Of a DNA stretch of 15,681 nucleotides, positions 1 through 8,112 are shown one piece after another. The DNA is taken from assembly GCA_963808965.1 (NCBI GenBank), contig CAWEHU010000001.1, positions 1 to 15,681 on the forward strand, in the 5' to 3' direction. Both the position numbers and the translations under genes were made by a program. Positions within the stretch are counted from its first letter, which is position 1; each line of letters starts with the position of its first letter. A model generated the notes under the pieces. The model was given only the letters and a program-made list of their open reading frames with translations, did no database searches and was not told where the DNA came from. Origin of the DNA: CAWEHU01 sp963808965. GTDB taxonomy: Bacteria; Pseudomonadota; Alphaproteobacteria; Acetobacterales; Acetobacteraceae.

Positions 1-36
1 CCAGCTAAGCCAGGCTGAGCTTGGAAAAGAAGCTCA

Positions 37-1629
37 CTACTGGACGCGGACGTAGCGAAGCGGGAACGAGTCGTCGGGCAGTTGCTGTAAGCTCTACGTC
101 TCTTGCGCGCGGCCCGAGACCAACGCCCTCCCGGCGCGGAGCTGCACGAAGGCCGCATCGTCGTGCAGGATCTTCGATGCCTTGACCATCTTGAGCCCGC
201 CGCTTCGCCGGAACCGTCTTGACAAGCATCTGGTTGACAAGTAGTCCCACTATTTTTGGGTTGGAGTACGGGCTCATCTTGAAAAATTCCCGCGTGCCGT
301 TCTGCGGCTGCCCGCGAGATTGAAGAAGGTGTTGTGCGGCATCCAACTGAGTTGGGGGTCGAAGCCAGCATGCCCAAGCTTGGGTCGTAAAACTGGGATT
401 GCTGATCTCGGCGAAAGATCTGAGCCGCAACTGAGCGTCGACGTTACCTTCACGCCGATGCGCGCCAGCATCACGGTTACTGCCTGACAGATCGCCTCGT
501 CATTGACGTAGCGGTCGTTGGGGCAGTCGAGCGTCACTGCGAAGCCCTCGGGATACCCGGCTTCGGCGAGCAGTGTTTTAGCGTGAGCTGGATCATACGG
601 CCAGCGTACGTTCGATTCCGGCGTGTAACCGTTCACGCCTGGGCCGTACAGCAGCCCCGTTGGATGCGACTGACCGCGCATGATGCGCTGGTGGATGGCG
701 TTGATATCGACGGCCTCGTTGAACGCCTCCCGGACGCGTCGGTCCTTGAAGGGATTCTTGCCCTTCACGTCGGATTTGAGCAACTCGTTGTGCGACTGAT
801 CAAATCCCAGGAATACCGTGCGCAGTTCCGGGCCCTGGATCAGCCGCAACCCCTCGGTCCGGCCGATGCGCTCCATGTCCTGCGGCGGCACGGAGTAGAT
901 CATCGACACGTCGCCCGACAGCAGGGCGGCGACCCGCGTGGCGGCGTTGGCGATCACATTGAACTGCACGTCGGTCAGATTGTGCTCCGGCTTGTCCCAC
1001 CAGTCCGGATTGTTGACGAGCGTGGTGCGCCGGTCAGGCTCACGGATCTTGAGAATGAACGGGCCGGTGCCGTTCGCGTGCCTCGTCGCGAAATTTTCCT
1101 CGGTTTTGGTCAGGTCGGCGGCCTGGGTCGCACCGTGTTCTTCGCACCAGGTGTGGCTCATGATGCCCCAATAGGCGATCTCTTCGAGAAAAATCGGATT
1201 GGGGACGCGGGTCTCGAAATCGACGGTGAGATCGTCGACCTTGCGGACCTCTTTGACGGTCGCGAAATACGCGTTGATTTGCGAGCCGGGCGCGGTGGCG
1301 CGGCGATAGCTGAACAGGACGTCCTCTGCGGTGAACGGCTGACCTTCCTGGAACTTGACGCCGGGCCGCAGATGAAATCGCCAGATCGTGGGCGAGGGGT
1401 TCTCCCAGCTCTGTGCGAGAGCGGGCTCGACGTTCAGATTGCGGCCTCGGCGGATCAGCGGATCGTACATGTTCTGCGTGAAGGTCAGCAGAAACGTCTC
1501 GCTCCGCGTATAGGGATCCATCGAGTTGGCGTCGCCGTCATTGGCCCACTTGAACGTGGCTGCGTCAGCGCCCGACGCGCAGAGCGATGCCGCGACCATG
1601 CAGGCCGCGAATAAGCCCCGCTTCCTCAC
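37..1629 (-). CDS. ABC transporter solute-binding protein, family 5 (peptide/nickel type), with multiple frameshifts
   Basis: Periplasmic binding protein that would deliver oligopeptides or a related ligand to an ABC importer. I start it at the GTG at 1629, which gives a basic N-terminus, a hydrophobic stretch and an ADA-A cleavage site near residue 24. Family 5 motifs follow: DPYTRSETF, NMYDPLIRR, ALAQSW, WRFHLRPGVKF and FTAEDVLFSY. The N-terminal part down to about 450 is intact. From about 450 to 37 the reading frame must switch at least five times: VDAQ and SFAEISNPSFTT in one frame, HNTFFNLAGS in another, YSNPK and LVNQMLVKT, then ASKILHDDAAFVQL, then DVELTATA, ending DDSFPLRYVRVQ and a TAG at 37-39. 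All pieces are in family order, so the gene was full length (about 530 residues). No permease or ATPase genes are visible beside it. Ligand unknown. Decay or poor sequence quality are both possible; error is favoured because neighbours show the same fault. Confidence 0.8.
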
Positions 1630-1667
1630 GATTACCGCCGGTGCGCGTCCTGCGCGGTCGGTCCGCC

Positions 1668-1700
1668 ACAGATCCGCAGTCGCGAGCCGCGCGGATCTGT
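1668..1700 (-). terminator. Perfect 10-bp inverted repeat at the end of the atp operon
   Basis: ACAGATCCGC (1668-1677) and GCGGATCTGT (1691-1700) are perfect inverted repeats around a 13-base loop. They begin at the atpF stop codon (1700-1702) and lie upstream of the solute-binding protein start at 1629. No run of T follows on the transcribed strand, so it is not a textbook rho-independent terminator. It may instead mark or protect the 3' end of the atp mRNA, or cause partial termination before the next gene. Confidence 0.55.
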
Positions 1701-2211
1701 CACGCGGCTCGCCGGTGCGACAGCGCCGCGGGGAGCTGGCTGATCGCATGGTCGATGAGCCCGGCATCCGTATCTGGGGATAGAGTTTCGAGAGCACGCT
1801 TTGGGCCGCGGCCGTCGCCACTTCCGCCGCCGTGATGCGCACCTCGTCCACCGCCGCTTTTTCCGCCGCGGCAATGCGGTCAAGCGCCATCTTCTCGCGC
1901 CGGCGAGCTGCGGCTTCCGCCTCCTCGGCCGCGGCGGCGCCGACTCGCGCGGCTTCGGCGTTGGCTCCCTCGATCAGCCGGCGGGCCTCCTCGATCGCCG
2001 CATTGCGCCGCTTCTGCGCATCACGCAGCATCTCCTCCGCTTCGTTGCGGAGACGAGAGGCTTCCGCAAGCTCGAGGCGGATGCGCTCGCTGTGTCCGTC
2101 GAGGATTTGGCTCAGCGCCGCCCAGATCTTCTTGCCGAAAATCACCACGAACATGATGAAGGCGAGCCCGACCCAGGTGCGTGGGTTGCCCCAGAAGCTT
2201 TCCTCATGCAT
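1700..2211 (-). CDS. atpF: F0 ATP synthase subunit b (one frameshift near the C-terminus)
   Basis: Peripheral-stalk subunit b of the F1F0 ATP synthase. The start ATG at 2211 is preceded by a GAGGAG-like ribosome site and lies 12 bases after the b' stop. It has one N-terminal membrane helix (about residues 9-30, WVGLAFIMFVVIFG) followed by a long charged, alanine-rich coiled coil (SERIRLELAEA, EEARRLIEGA), as expected for b. In the raw sequence the frame is lost after KLYPQIR; adding one C in the plus-strand CC at 1768-1769 restores DAGLIDHAIS, QLPAALSHRRAA and a TGA at 1700-1702, giving 170 residues, a normal length. Without that base the frame runs on into the downstream solute-binding protein. 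The indel is probably a sequence error because the subunit is essential for ATP synthase assembly. Confidence 0.93.
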
Positions 2212-2223
2212 CCGCTGGGCTCC

Positions 2224-2814
2224 TCACCTCTGACCCCGGGCAGCGAGTGCGGCGCCCACCGCGCCCTCGATCGCGAGCCCGTCCGGCTCGCGTCCGGTCA
2301 GGCGTCTCACGACCACCGTTGCCGTATCGGTCGCGACCGCTCGCAAGGCCCCCATCGCCGTATTGCGCGCCTCGGCGATGCGCTGCTCGGCGGCCTTCAA
2401 CTGCTCGTCCAACTGTTGCTGCAGGGTAGCAGAGCGGGCACCCGCCTCCTTCTTGGCCTGCTCCGATGCCGCATTGATCGCGGCCTGCGCGTCGGCGCGT
2501 GCCTTGTTTGTCGCCGTGGTCAACTCGGCGACGGCGCTGTCCGCCTGCGCCTTGGCGGCGCGGGCCGCTTCGAGATCGCCGTTGATCCTGCTGTCTCGCT
2601 CCTCCAGCACGGAGGCGACGCGGGGCAAGCCCCAATTCACGAACAGCAGATAAAGCGCGAGGAAGATGACCGCGCCCCAGACCACCTGACTGATGGTAAG
2701 CGGGTTCTGGAAATTGAGCTGCGGCATCCCTTCAGCCGCGAAGGCGCGGGCGGGTACGCAGAGCAGCCCCGTTGCGACGAAGCCCACGCGAGTCATCGTC
2801 ATCCGGCGGCGCAT
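2224..2814 (-). CDS. atpF': F0 ATP synthase subunit b' (b2)
   Basis: Second b-type stalk subunit, found in alphaproteobacteria, cyanobacteria and plastids; it dimerises with b. The 196-residue product has a signal-like N-terminus (MRRRMT to about AFAA at residue 27), the conserved GMPQLNF segment, one membrane helix near residues 41-60 (ISQVVWGAVIFLALYLL) and a long alanine- and charge-rich coiled coil. The frame stays open upstream as far as 3156, but that part overlaps atpE and is not coding. The start at 2814 was chosen because it begins the basic MRRR leader; ATGs at 2802 and 2796 are alternatives and none has a strong ribosome site. It stops 12 bases before atpF, so the two are probably translated together. 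Often labelled atpG in this group. Confidence 0.92.
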   Translation of the reverse strand: MRRRMTMTRVGFVATGLLCVPARAFAAEGMPQLNFQNPLTISQVVWGAVIFLALYLLFVNWGLPRVASVLEERDSRINGDLEAARAAKAQADSAVAELTTATNKARADAQAAINAASEQAKKEAGARSATLQQQLDEQLKAAEQRIAEARNTAMGALRAVATDTATVVVRRLTGREPDGLAIEGAVGAALAARGQR

Positions 2815-2823
2815 GGAAGTGCT

Positions 2824-2843
2824 CGGGCGCGGTTGAGCGCCCG
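2824..2843 (-). other. Intercistronic hairpin between atpE and atpF'
   Basis: CGGGCGC (2824-2830) and GCGCCCG (2837-2843) form a perfect 7-bp GC stem around a 6-base loop, in the 47-base gap between the atpE stop and the b' start. No T run follows. This position can stabilise upstream mRNA or limit read-through, which would suit the need for many c subunits per b'. That role is inferred. Confidence 0.5.
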
Positions 2844-2861
2844 GCCCGTTCGGGAACAAGA

Positions 2862-3086
2862 TCAAGTGAACAGGATAAGGAACGCGATCAGAAGAGCGTA
2901 TAGCGCGACCGCTTCCGTGAGCGCGAACCCCAGGATTCCGATACCGAAAACCTGTCCTCGGGCAGAGGGGTTGCGTGCGACCGACGAGACTAGCGTGGAG
3001 AAGATCTGGCCGATGCCGATGCCGACGCCCGCGAGCGCGATCACGGCGATGCCGGCACCGAGGGCCTTGGCGGCTGCTACATCCAT
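2862..3086 (-). CDS. atpE: F0 ATP synthase subunit c
   Basis: Proteolipid subunit of the membrane rotor ring; each copy carries a proton on a buried carboxylate. The 74-residue product is the usual length and folds as two membrane helices (about residues 8-33 and 48-73) joined by a polar loop with the conserved RNP motif (ARNPSARGQ, residues 38-46). The ion-binding carboxylate is Glu58 in GFALTEAVALY. The first helix carries the glycine-rich pattern GVGIGIGQIF needed for tight ring packing. The ATG at 3086 follows an AAAGGGA ribosome site at good spacing. I see no extra polar ion-binding residues that would suggest sodium, so a proton ring is likely. It lies between atpB and b', the standard alphaproteobacterial order. 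Confidence 0.97.
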   Translation of the reverse strand: MDVAAAKALGAGIAVIALAGVGIGIGQIFSTLVSSVARNPSARGQVFGIGILGFALTEAVALYALLIAFLILFT

Positions 3087-3132
3087 GGTTTGCGGTCCCT
3101 TTCTCTGTATTCCGGTTGACAGGCGAAGGCTG

Positions 3133-3147
3133 CGTCAGGGCCTGACG
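3133..3147 (-). other. Short palindrome after the atpB stop
   Basis: CGTCA (3133-3137) and TGACG (3143-3147) pair around GGGCC, within a 15-base near-palindrome that starts 5 bases after the atpB stop codon (3153-3155) and lies upstream of atpE. It is the second of three intercistronic hairpins in this operon. Weaker than the others. Confidence 0.35.
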
Positions 3148-3152
3148 GAGCC

Positions 3153-3914
3153 TCAATGCAGATGCACGGCGTCGTGCAGGTAAAGGCAGGTGAGCAAGGC
3201 GAAGACGTAGGCCTGTAGCGCCGAGACCAGCAGCTCGAAGCCGATCAGGATGATGTTGACGATCTGCGGGAAGATCGCGGCGAAGATGCCCACTGCCCCG
3301 GCGCTGGCCATGAGCACGAGGAAGCTCGCGAACACCTCCATCATGACGTGTCCGGCGACCATGTTCGCAAACAGACGAACCGGCAGGCTGATGAGACGCG
3401 AGAGGTAGGAGATCACCTCGATCGGCACCAGCACCGGGACGAGCAGCTTCGGTGCGCCGTGCGGCACGAAGTAATGGAAGAACTTGAACCCGTGCATCAC
3501 GAGCGCGACGACGGTGACGAGTATGAACACCGTCAGAGCCAATGCGAAGGTCACGGCGATGTGGCTGGTGTAGGTGAAAGAGTAGGGCAACAGCCCGAGC
3601 AAGTTGCCCATCAGCACGAAAAAGAACAGCGTGAAGACGAAGGGGAAGTAGCGTCTCCCTTCGGGGCCGATCTGCTCGACAGTCATGTCATATACGAACT
3701 TGTAGCCGAGCTCCGCGGCGGCCTGCAGCCGGCCCGGCACCACGGCGCGAGGTTTCATGCCGAACCACAACAGCAGGATAATGAGCACCCCGCCGATCAC
3801 CATCAGCAGGTTGGATTGAGTAAAGTTGACCGAGGCGCCGAAAGGGCCGAGCACGGTGTGAAGCCTGAACTGGCCCAGCGTGTCGATGGTGGGCGGTGCT
3901 GCTTCAGCGGCCAA
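3153..3914 (-). CDS. atpB: F0 ATP synthase subunit a
   Basis: Stator subunit forming the two proton half-channels next to the c ring. The product has 253 residues, normal for alphaproteobacteria, with five or six membrane helices. The essential arginine is Arg180 in SLPVRLFANMVAGH, and the final helix carries ELLVSALQAYVFALL, the conserved counterpart of the glutamine helix in other a subunits. The segment FFFVLMGNLLGLLPY (about residues 97-111) is also a family signature. The start is a TTG at 3914, with an AAGGGA ribosome site seven bases upstream; there is no ATG close by in frame that would give a plausible N-terminus. It lies between atpI and atpE. The sequence is intact, without the indels that affect its neighbours. 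Confidence 0.96.
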   Translation of the reverse strand: MAAEAAPPTIDTLGQFRLHTVLGPFGASVNFTQSNLLMVIGGVLIILLLWFGMKPRAVVPGRLQAAAELGYKFVYDMTVEQIGPEGRRYFPFVFTLFFFVLMGNLLGLLPYSFTYTSHIAVTFALALTVFILVTVVALVMHGFKFFHYFVPHGAPKLLVPVLVPIEVISYLSRLISLPVRLFANMVAGHVMMEVFASFLVLMASAGAVGIFAAIFPQIVNIILIGFELLVSALQAYVFALLTCLYLHDAVHLH

Positions 3915-3936
3915 GTGTCCGTCCCTTCGTTGCGGC

Positions 3937-3957
3937 CGGGCCGCCTTGCACGGCCCG
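3937..3957 (-). other. Intercistronic hairpin between atpI and atpB
   Basis: CGGGCCG (3937-3943) and CGGCCCG (3951-3957) form a perfect 7-bp stem with a 7-base loop, about ten bases upstream of the atpB ribosome site on the minus transcript. It could affect mRNA processing or atpB translation. The role is inferred; the repeat is directly seen. Confidence 0.45.
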
Positions 3958-3980
3958 CGTGGAACTCGTCGCGGCGAAGT

Positions 3981-4306
3981 CTAATCGCGCGGCGCGAAGA
4001 TGCGCCAGACATTCAGCACACCCGCTGCCCCCCCGAGCAGCACGAATATGCCGAGAAAAATCGGCCGGGTTCCGAGCCAGCGATCAAGCAGCCAGCCAAT
4101 CCCGACGCCGATCGCCAGCGCGGAGACCAGCTCCACACCGACTCGCAGGCCAATCCCCCAAGGACTGCCGCCGAACGGGTCAGAGGACTGGCCCTGGTTC
4201 GGCGGGGAGCCGTCCAGCCCCGCCTGCTCCGGGCCGCGCGCAACCGGTCGTCGAAGGACGCGCCGTCCTCCTCAGACCCACGCTCGCCGCCCTGCTTCTC
4301 GCTCAT
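3981..4306 (-). CDS. atpI: F0F1 ATP synthase assembly protein AtpI (one frameshift)
   Basis: Small membrane protein at the head of the F0 operon, thought to help c-ring assembly or act with the synthase in ion handling. The ATG at 4306 has a GGAG ribosome site. The N-terminus is hydrophilic (MSEKQGGERGSEEDGASF, then DDRLRAARSRRG). After RRG the raw frame is lost in the C run 4218-4221; restoring one base gives LDGSPP, then WGIGLRVGVELVSALAIGVG, WLLDRWLGTRPIF and LLGGAAGVLNVWRIF, ending in TAG at 3981-3983. The repaired protein has 108 residues and two membrane helices, the usual architecture. It is probably the first gene of the operon, divergent from recO. The indel is most likely a sequence error. 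Confidence 0.88.
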
Positions 4307-4504
4307 ACTCGCTCCGGCAAGTTGCCCTGCGACCGAGCGCCGCGAAGCCTTATTGCCGGAAGGCGAGCCGTAGGTACCCGGCGGTTCCAGGGGTGTCAAG
4401 AATGGGAGGCGTGCGGCACGGCGTCGCTCCATGTGGACCGCACCATATATCTACGGCACGATCACGCTGGTCGTGACCGCGTTCCCAGGAGTGCGAGGAC
4501 AGAA
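4307..4504. promoter_or_regulatory. Divergent atpI/recO intergenic region with a candidate atp promoter
   Basis: This 198-base gap separates atpI (minus) from recO (plus) and must hold promoters for both. On the minus strand a perfect TTGACA lies at 4399-4394, about 90 bases upstream of the atpI start; 17 bases further is only a poor match to a -10 box (TACCTA). On the plus strand the AT-rich CATATATCT near 4443-4451 is a possible -10 for recO, without a clear -35. I see no obvious repressor operator or riboswitch. Confidence 0.35.
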
Positions 4505-5284
4505 TTGGAATGGGAAGCCCCGGGGATCGTGCTCGATGCCCGGCCATATGGCGAAGGTGACGCGGTCGCCACCGTGATGACCGAAGCGCATGGTGCGCAC
4601 CGGGGACTTGCCCGAGGCGCGACCTCGCGCGGGCGGTCCGCGACCTGGCAGCTCGGCAATCTCGTGCAGGTGCGTTGGGTGGCGCGGCTTTCGGACCAAC
4701 TCGGCAGCTTCACCGGAGAACTGATCCACCCGGGCGCTGCGCTGGCCCTCGACGATCCGTTCCTGCTCGCAACCTTGTCGGCGGCGTGCGCGGTCGCGGA
4801 AGGTGCGCTGCCCGAGCGTGAGCCGCATCCGCGCGTTTTCGCGGGCTTGCTGAACCTCATCGGTCAGCTCGCCGGCCCGCCGGACGCCGCGATCGCCGCC
4901 TTCGTTCGCTGGGAGGCCCTTCTGCTGGCCGATCTCGGCTATGGCCTCGACCTCGCCGGCTGCGCTGTGACGGGCGAGACGGTGGGCCTCGCCTGGATTT
5001 CGCCTCGGACCGGTCGCGCCGTGACCGAAGCCGGGGCTGGGCCGTGGAAAGAGCGCCTGCTCCGCTTGCCCCCCTTTCTCACCGGCGACGATGCCTCCGA
5101 CCCACAGGACTGGCGCGACGGGTTGCGCCTGACCGGCCATTTCCTGGAACGCCATGCTTTCGGCCATTATCATCGACCCCTGCCCGTGGCCCGGCGAATG
5201 CTATACGACCGGGTCGCGGCGCTGATCGGCGATTCGGCCGCCGTCGAATCCGGGGAGCCATCCGATAAATGCCCGACGACCTGA
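4505..5284 (+). CDS. recO: DNA repair protein RecO
   Basis: RecO works with RecR (and RecF) to load RecA onto SSB-coated single-stranded DNA in gap repair. The protein begins with the alphaproteobacterial signature EWEAPGIVLDARPYGEGDA, then TEAHGAHRGLARGATSRG and WQLGNLVQVRW, the N-terminal OB-fold. The helical C-terminal domain contains FVRWEALLLADLGYGLDL, CAVTG and the end motif PLPVARRMLY. The zinc-type cysteines of some RecO proteins are absent. The start is the TTG at 4505: it gives the expected first residue before EWEAP and has a GAGGA site five bases upstream. Earlier in-frame sequence (to 3896) overlaps atpI and atpB antisense and is not coding. The product has 259 residues, a normal length. 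Its end overlaps the parC start, so the two genes are likely co-transcribed and translationally coupled. Confidence 0.94.
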   Translation: MEWEAPGIVLDARPYGEGDAVATVMTEAHGAHRGLARGATSRGRSATWQLGNLVQVRWVARLSDQLGSFTGELIHPGAALALDDPFLLATLSAACAVAEGALPEREPHPRVFAGLLNLIGQLAGPPDAAIAAFVRWEALLLADLGYGLDLAGCAVTGETVGLAWISPRTGRAVTEAGAGPWKERLLRLPPFLTGDDASDPQDWRDGLRLTGHFLERHAFGHYHRPLPVARRMLYDRVAALIGDSAAVESGEPSDKCPTT

Positions 5285-7484
5285 TCGGCAAGGTCCAGGA
5301 CACACATCTACCGATGCGCTGAGCGAGCGTTATCTCGCTTACGCGCTGTCCACGATCATGTCGCGCTCGTTGCCGGATGTGCGGGACGGGCTCAAGCCCG
5401 TGCATCGGCGGCTTATCTACGCGATGCACCTGCTCCGTCTCGATCCGACCGCTGGGTTCAAGAAATGCGCCCGCGTCGTCGGCGATGTCATCGGCAAGTT
5501 CCATCCGCACGGCGATTCGGCGGTGGACGAGGCCCTGGTCCGGCTCGCGCAGGATTTCGCGGCGCGCTATCCGCTGGTCGAGGGGCAGGGCAATTTCGGC
5601 AATATCGACGGCGATAACGCCGCCGCCATGCGGTACACCGAGGCGCGCCTCACCGAAGTCGCGCGCGCGATGCTCGCCGGCATCGACGAGGACGCGGTCG
5701 ATTTTCGTCCGACCTATGACGGCGAGGAGCACGAGCCCGTCGTGCTGCCGGGCGCGTTTCCCAATCTGCTGGCCAACGGCGCGGCCGGCATCGCCGTCGG
5801 GATGGCGACTTCGATCCCGCCGCATAACGCGGGGGAGGTCTGCGCGGCGGCTATTCATCTCGTCCATCACCCGGAAGCGACCACCGCCGAGTTGCTGCGC
5901 CACATGCCCGGCCCGGATTTCCCGACGGGCGGCATCCTCGTCGAGGATCCGGACGCGATCCTGCAAGCCTACGAAACCGGCCGCGGGGGATTTCGTGTTC
6001 GCGCGAAGTGGAGCGTCGAACGCGGCAAGCACGGCACCTGGCAAATCGTCGTTACCGAAATTCCCTACCAGGTGCAGAAAGCCCGGCTCATCGAACAGAT
6101 CGCCGCGCTCATGGAGGAGCGCAAGCTGCCGCTGCTCGGCGACATACACGATGAAAGCACCGAAACCGTGCGCCTCGTGCTCGAGCCGAAGACGCGGGGC
6201 GTCGAGCCGGAGGTACTGATGCAGACGCTGTTCCGCACCACCGCCCTCGAAACGCGTTTCCCGCTCAACATGAACGTGCTGGACGCGACGCGCACCCCTC
6301 GGGTGATGCAACTGCGAGACGTTTTGCGGGCGTGGCTGGATCATCGCCACGAGGTGCTGGTCCGACGCTCCCGTCATCGCCTCGCCGCCATTGAGCGACG
6401 GCTGGAGGTGCTGGAGGGCTATCTCGCGGTCTATCTCAACCTCGACGAGGTGATACGGATCATCCGCGAGCAAGACGAACCGAAGCCGCGCCTGATGCAG
6501 CGCTTCACGCTCACCGATATGCAAGCCGATGCAATCCTCAATATGCGGCTTCGTTCGCTGCGCAGGCTGGAAGAGCTCGAGATTCGCCGCGAACACAAAT
6601 CGCTTACGAAGGAGCGCAAGGAAATGCAGGCGCTCCTCAAGGATGAGAAGCTGCGCTGGAGCCGTATCGCGGGCGAACTGGATGAAACGCGCCGGAAGTT
6701 CGGTGACGGCGCGCTCGGGGCGCGGCGCACCGAGATCGGAGCGGCGCCCGCGCTGGTGGAAATGGAGGCGCATGCCTTTATCGAGCGCGAGCCGATCACA
6801 GTTGTCCTTTCCGAGAAAGGCTGGATTCGCGCGGCGCGCGGGCATCTGACGGACGGGGCCGAGCTACGGTTCAAGGAAGGCGACAGGCTCAAGCTGCTGC
6901 TGCCCTGTTCGACCACCGACCGGGTTTGCTTGTTCGGCACGAACGGCCGGGTCTACGCGCTCAAGGCGGCGGATCTGCCGCGCGGCCGCGGCGATGGTCA
7001 GCCGGTACGGCTCCTCGCCGAGCTGGGAAACGAGGATGATGTCGCAGCGCTGTTCGTGCCCGAGGAAGGGGCGCGCTATCTGGTCGCTTCGTCCGCGGGC
7101 CGCGGCTTCATTGTTCCCGGACAGGAGTTGGTCGCCGAGAAGCGCACCGGCAGGCAGGTGCTGAACCTCAAGCCGGGGGAGGAGGCGGCGCTGTGCGTCC
7201 CGGCAGGCGGCGATCACGTCGCGATCGTCGGCGACAACCGCAAGCTGCTTGTTTTCCCACTGGATCAAGTGCCTGAGCTGGGACGCGGCGCGGGCGTGAT
7301 GCTCCAGAAATATCGCGAGGGTGGGATGCGGGACGCCAAGGTGTTCCGTCTTGCCGAAGGTCTGACCTGGCGGCTCGGGGAGAAGACGCGCACGGAGACC
7401 AATCTCCGCGACTGGCTCGGTGAGCGTGGCCAAGCGGGCAAGCTGCCGCCGAACGGGTTCCCGAAATCCGGACGGTTCGGCTGA
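5269..7484 (+). CDS. parC: DNA topoisomerase IV subunit A (one frameshift near the start)
   Basis: Breakage-reunion subunit of topoisomerase IV, which decatenates replicated chromosomes together with ParE. The true start is the ATG at 5269 inside the end of recO (MPDDLIGKVQDT). One base is missing at about 5303-5308; restoring it joins this to TDALSERYLAYALSTIM and the long intact frame, giving 738 residues. Landmarks: SLPDVRDGLKPVHRRLIYAM, the quinolone region HPHGDSAVDEALVRLAQ (Ser84 and Glu88 in corrected numbering), and catalytic Tyr123 in AAAMRYTEARL preceded by GQGNFGNIDGDNA. The C-terminal part has ParC-type degenerate beta-propeller blades (GRGFIVPGQE, GAGVMLQKYREGG) and no GyrA box QRRGGKG, so ParC rather than GyrA. 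Ser and Glu at the quinolone positions are the usual susceptible residues. An initiation inside the open frame at 5358 would lose conserved N-terminal residues. Confidence 0.95.
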
Positions 7485-7578
7485 ACCCCGCTTCCCCGGT
7501 CGGCTCGCGCAGGTTTGGGTTTTCCGAATGGGTGCGACCCGCTATGACCCGGCCGTCCCTAATCGGCTGGAGTGGAAT

Positions 7579-8097
7579 ATGCGACGACGTTTTCTTTGCG
7601 GACTGACTGCCGCCGGACTGTTCATCGCGCAGCAGGCGCAGGCTCAACAGCAATGCGCTACCCCTGCCGAGCAATCCACCTTCGAGATCCAGGCCCTCAA
7701 GAGCGAGCTGATGGTGCTAGCCACCAGCTGTCATGCCGACACCCAATACAATGCCTTCGTGAACCGCTATCAGCCGACCCTCGCGGAAAACGAAAAGGCG
7801 TTCGACGACTACTTCAAACACCGCTATGGCAAACAGGGCCAGCGCGAGCATGACGCCTACATCACTTCGCTCGCCAATGCGCAGTCGGATGGCGGAATGC
7901 GACTCGGAAGCGACTTCTGCGCGCGCAACGAGGCCATCTTCAATGAGGTGATGGCGCTTCCCGGCCCCGCGGATTTACCCGACTATGTTGCCGGCAAGGA
8001 CATCGTGCCGGCCTCGCTCGGCGCTTGCGCCCCCGCACCGGCACCCGCTCCGATCACCAAGGCCCGCGCGACAAGGAAAGTGTCGCACAAACACTAA
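7579..8097 (+). CDS. Exported cysteine-containing protein of unknown function
   Basis: The ATG at 7579 has a GGAG site a few bases upstream and opens a clear signal peptide (MRRRFLCGLTAAGLFIAQQ, cleavage near AQA at 22). The mature part, about 150 residues, has four cysteines (26, 51, 114, 150), which could form two disulfides in the periplasm, and reads as mostly helical: FEIQALKSELMVLATSC, ENEKAFDDYFKHRYGK, NEAIFNEVMALPG. It ends in a proline/alanine stretch (APAPAPAP) and a basic tail (KARATRKVSHKH) that could contact the cell wall or envelope polymers. I do not recognise a named family. The frame is open upstream to 7420, but that overlaps parC and lacks a ribosome site. It starts 94 bases after parC and its end faces the convergent gene at 8113 with only 15 bases between. 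Confidence 0.85.
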   Translation: MRRRFLCGLTAAGLFIAQQAQAQQQCATPAEQSTFEIQALKSELMVLATSCHADTQYNAFVNRYQPTLAENEKAFDDYFKHRYGKQGQREHDAYITSLANAQSDGGMRLGSDFCARNEAIFNEVMALPGPADLPDYVAGKDIVPASLGACAPAPAPAPITKARATRKVSHKH

Positions 8098-8112
8098 GGC
8101 CTGACGGGGCCG

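Noticed and set aside
583..1614. 343-codon plus-strand open frame
   Set aside because: It is antisense to the solute-binding protein, whose motifs are clear; high GC leaves long opposite-strand frames open.
1801..3183. 460-codon plus-strand open frame across the atp genes
   Set aside because: Low-complexity Arg/Ala-rich shadow of atpF, b' and atpE on the other strand.
3348..4373. 341-codon plus-strand open frame over atpB and atpI
   Set aside because: His/Glu/Gln-rich antisense shadow without family features; atpB and atpI are certain on the other strand.
5079..6845. 588-codon minus-strand open frame
   Set aside because: Shadow of parC; no coherent domain and no ribosome site.
8098..8112. 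Possible bidirectional terminator between the convergent stops
   Set aside because: Only a 4-bp GGCC/GGCC pairing and no T run on either strand; not enough to call.
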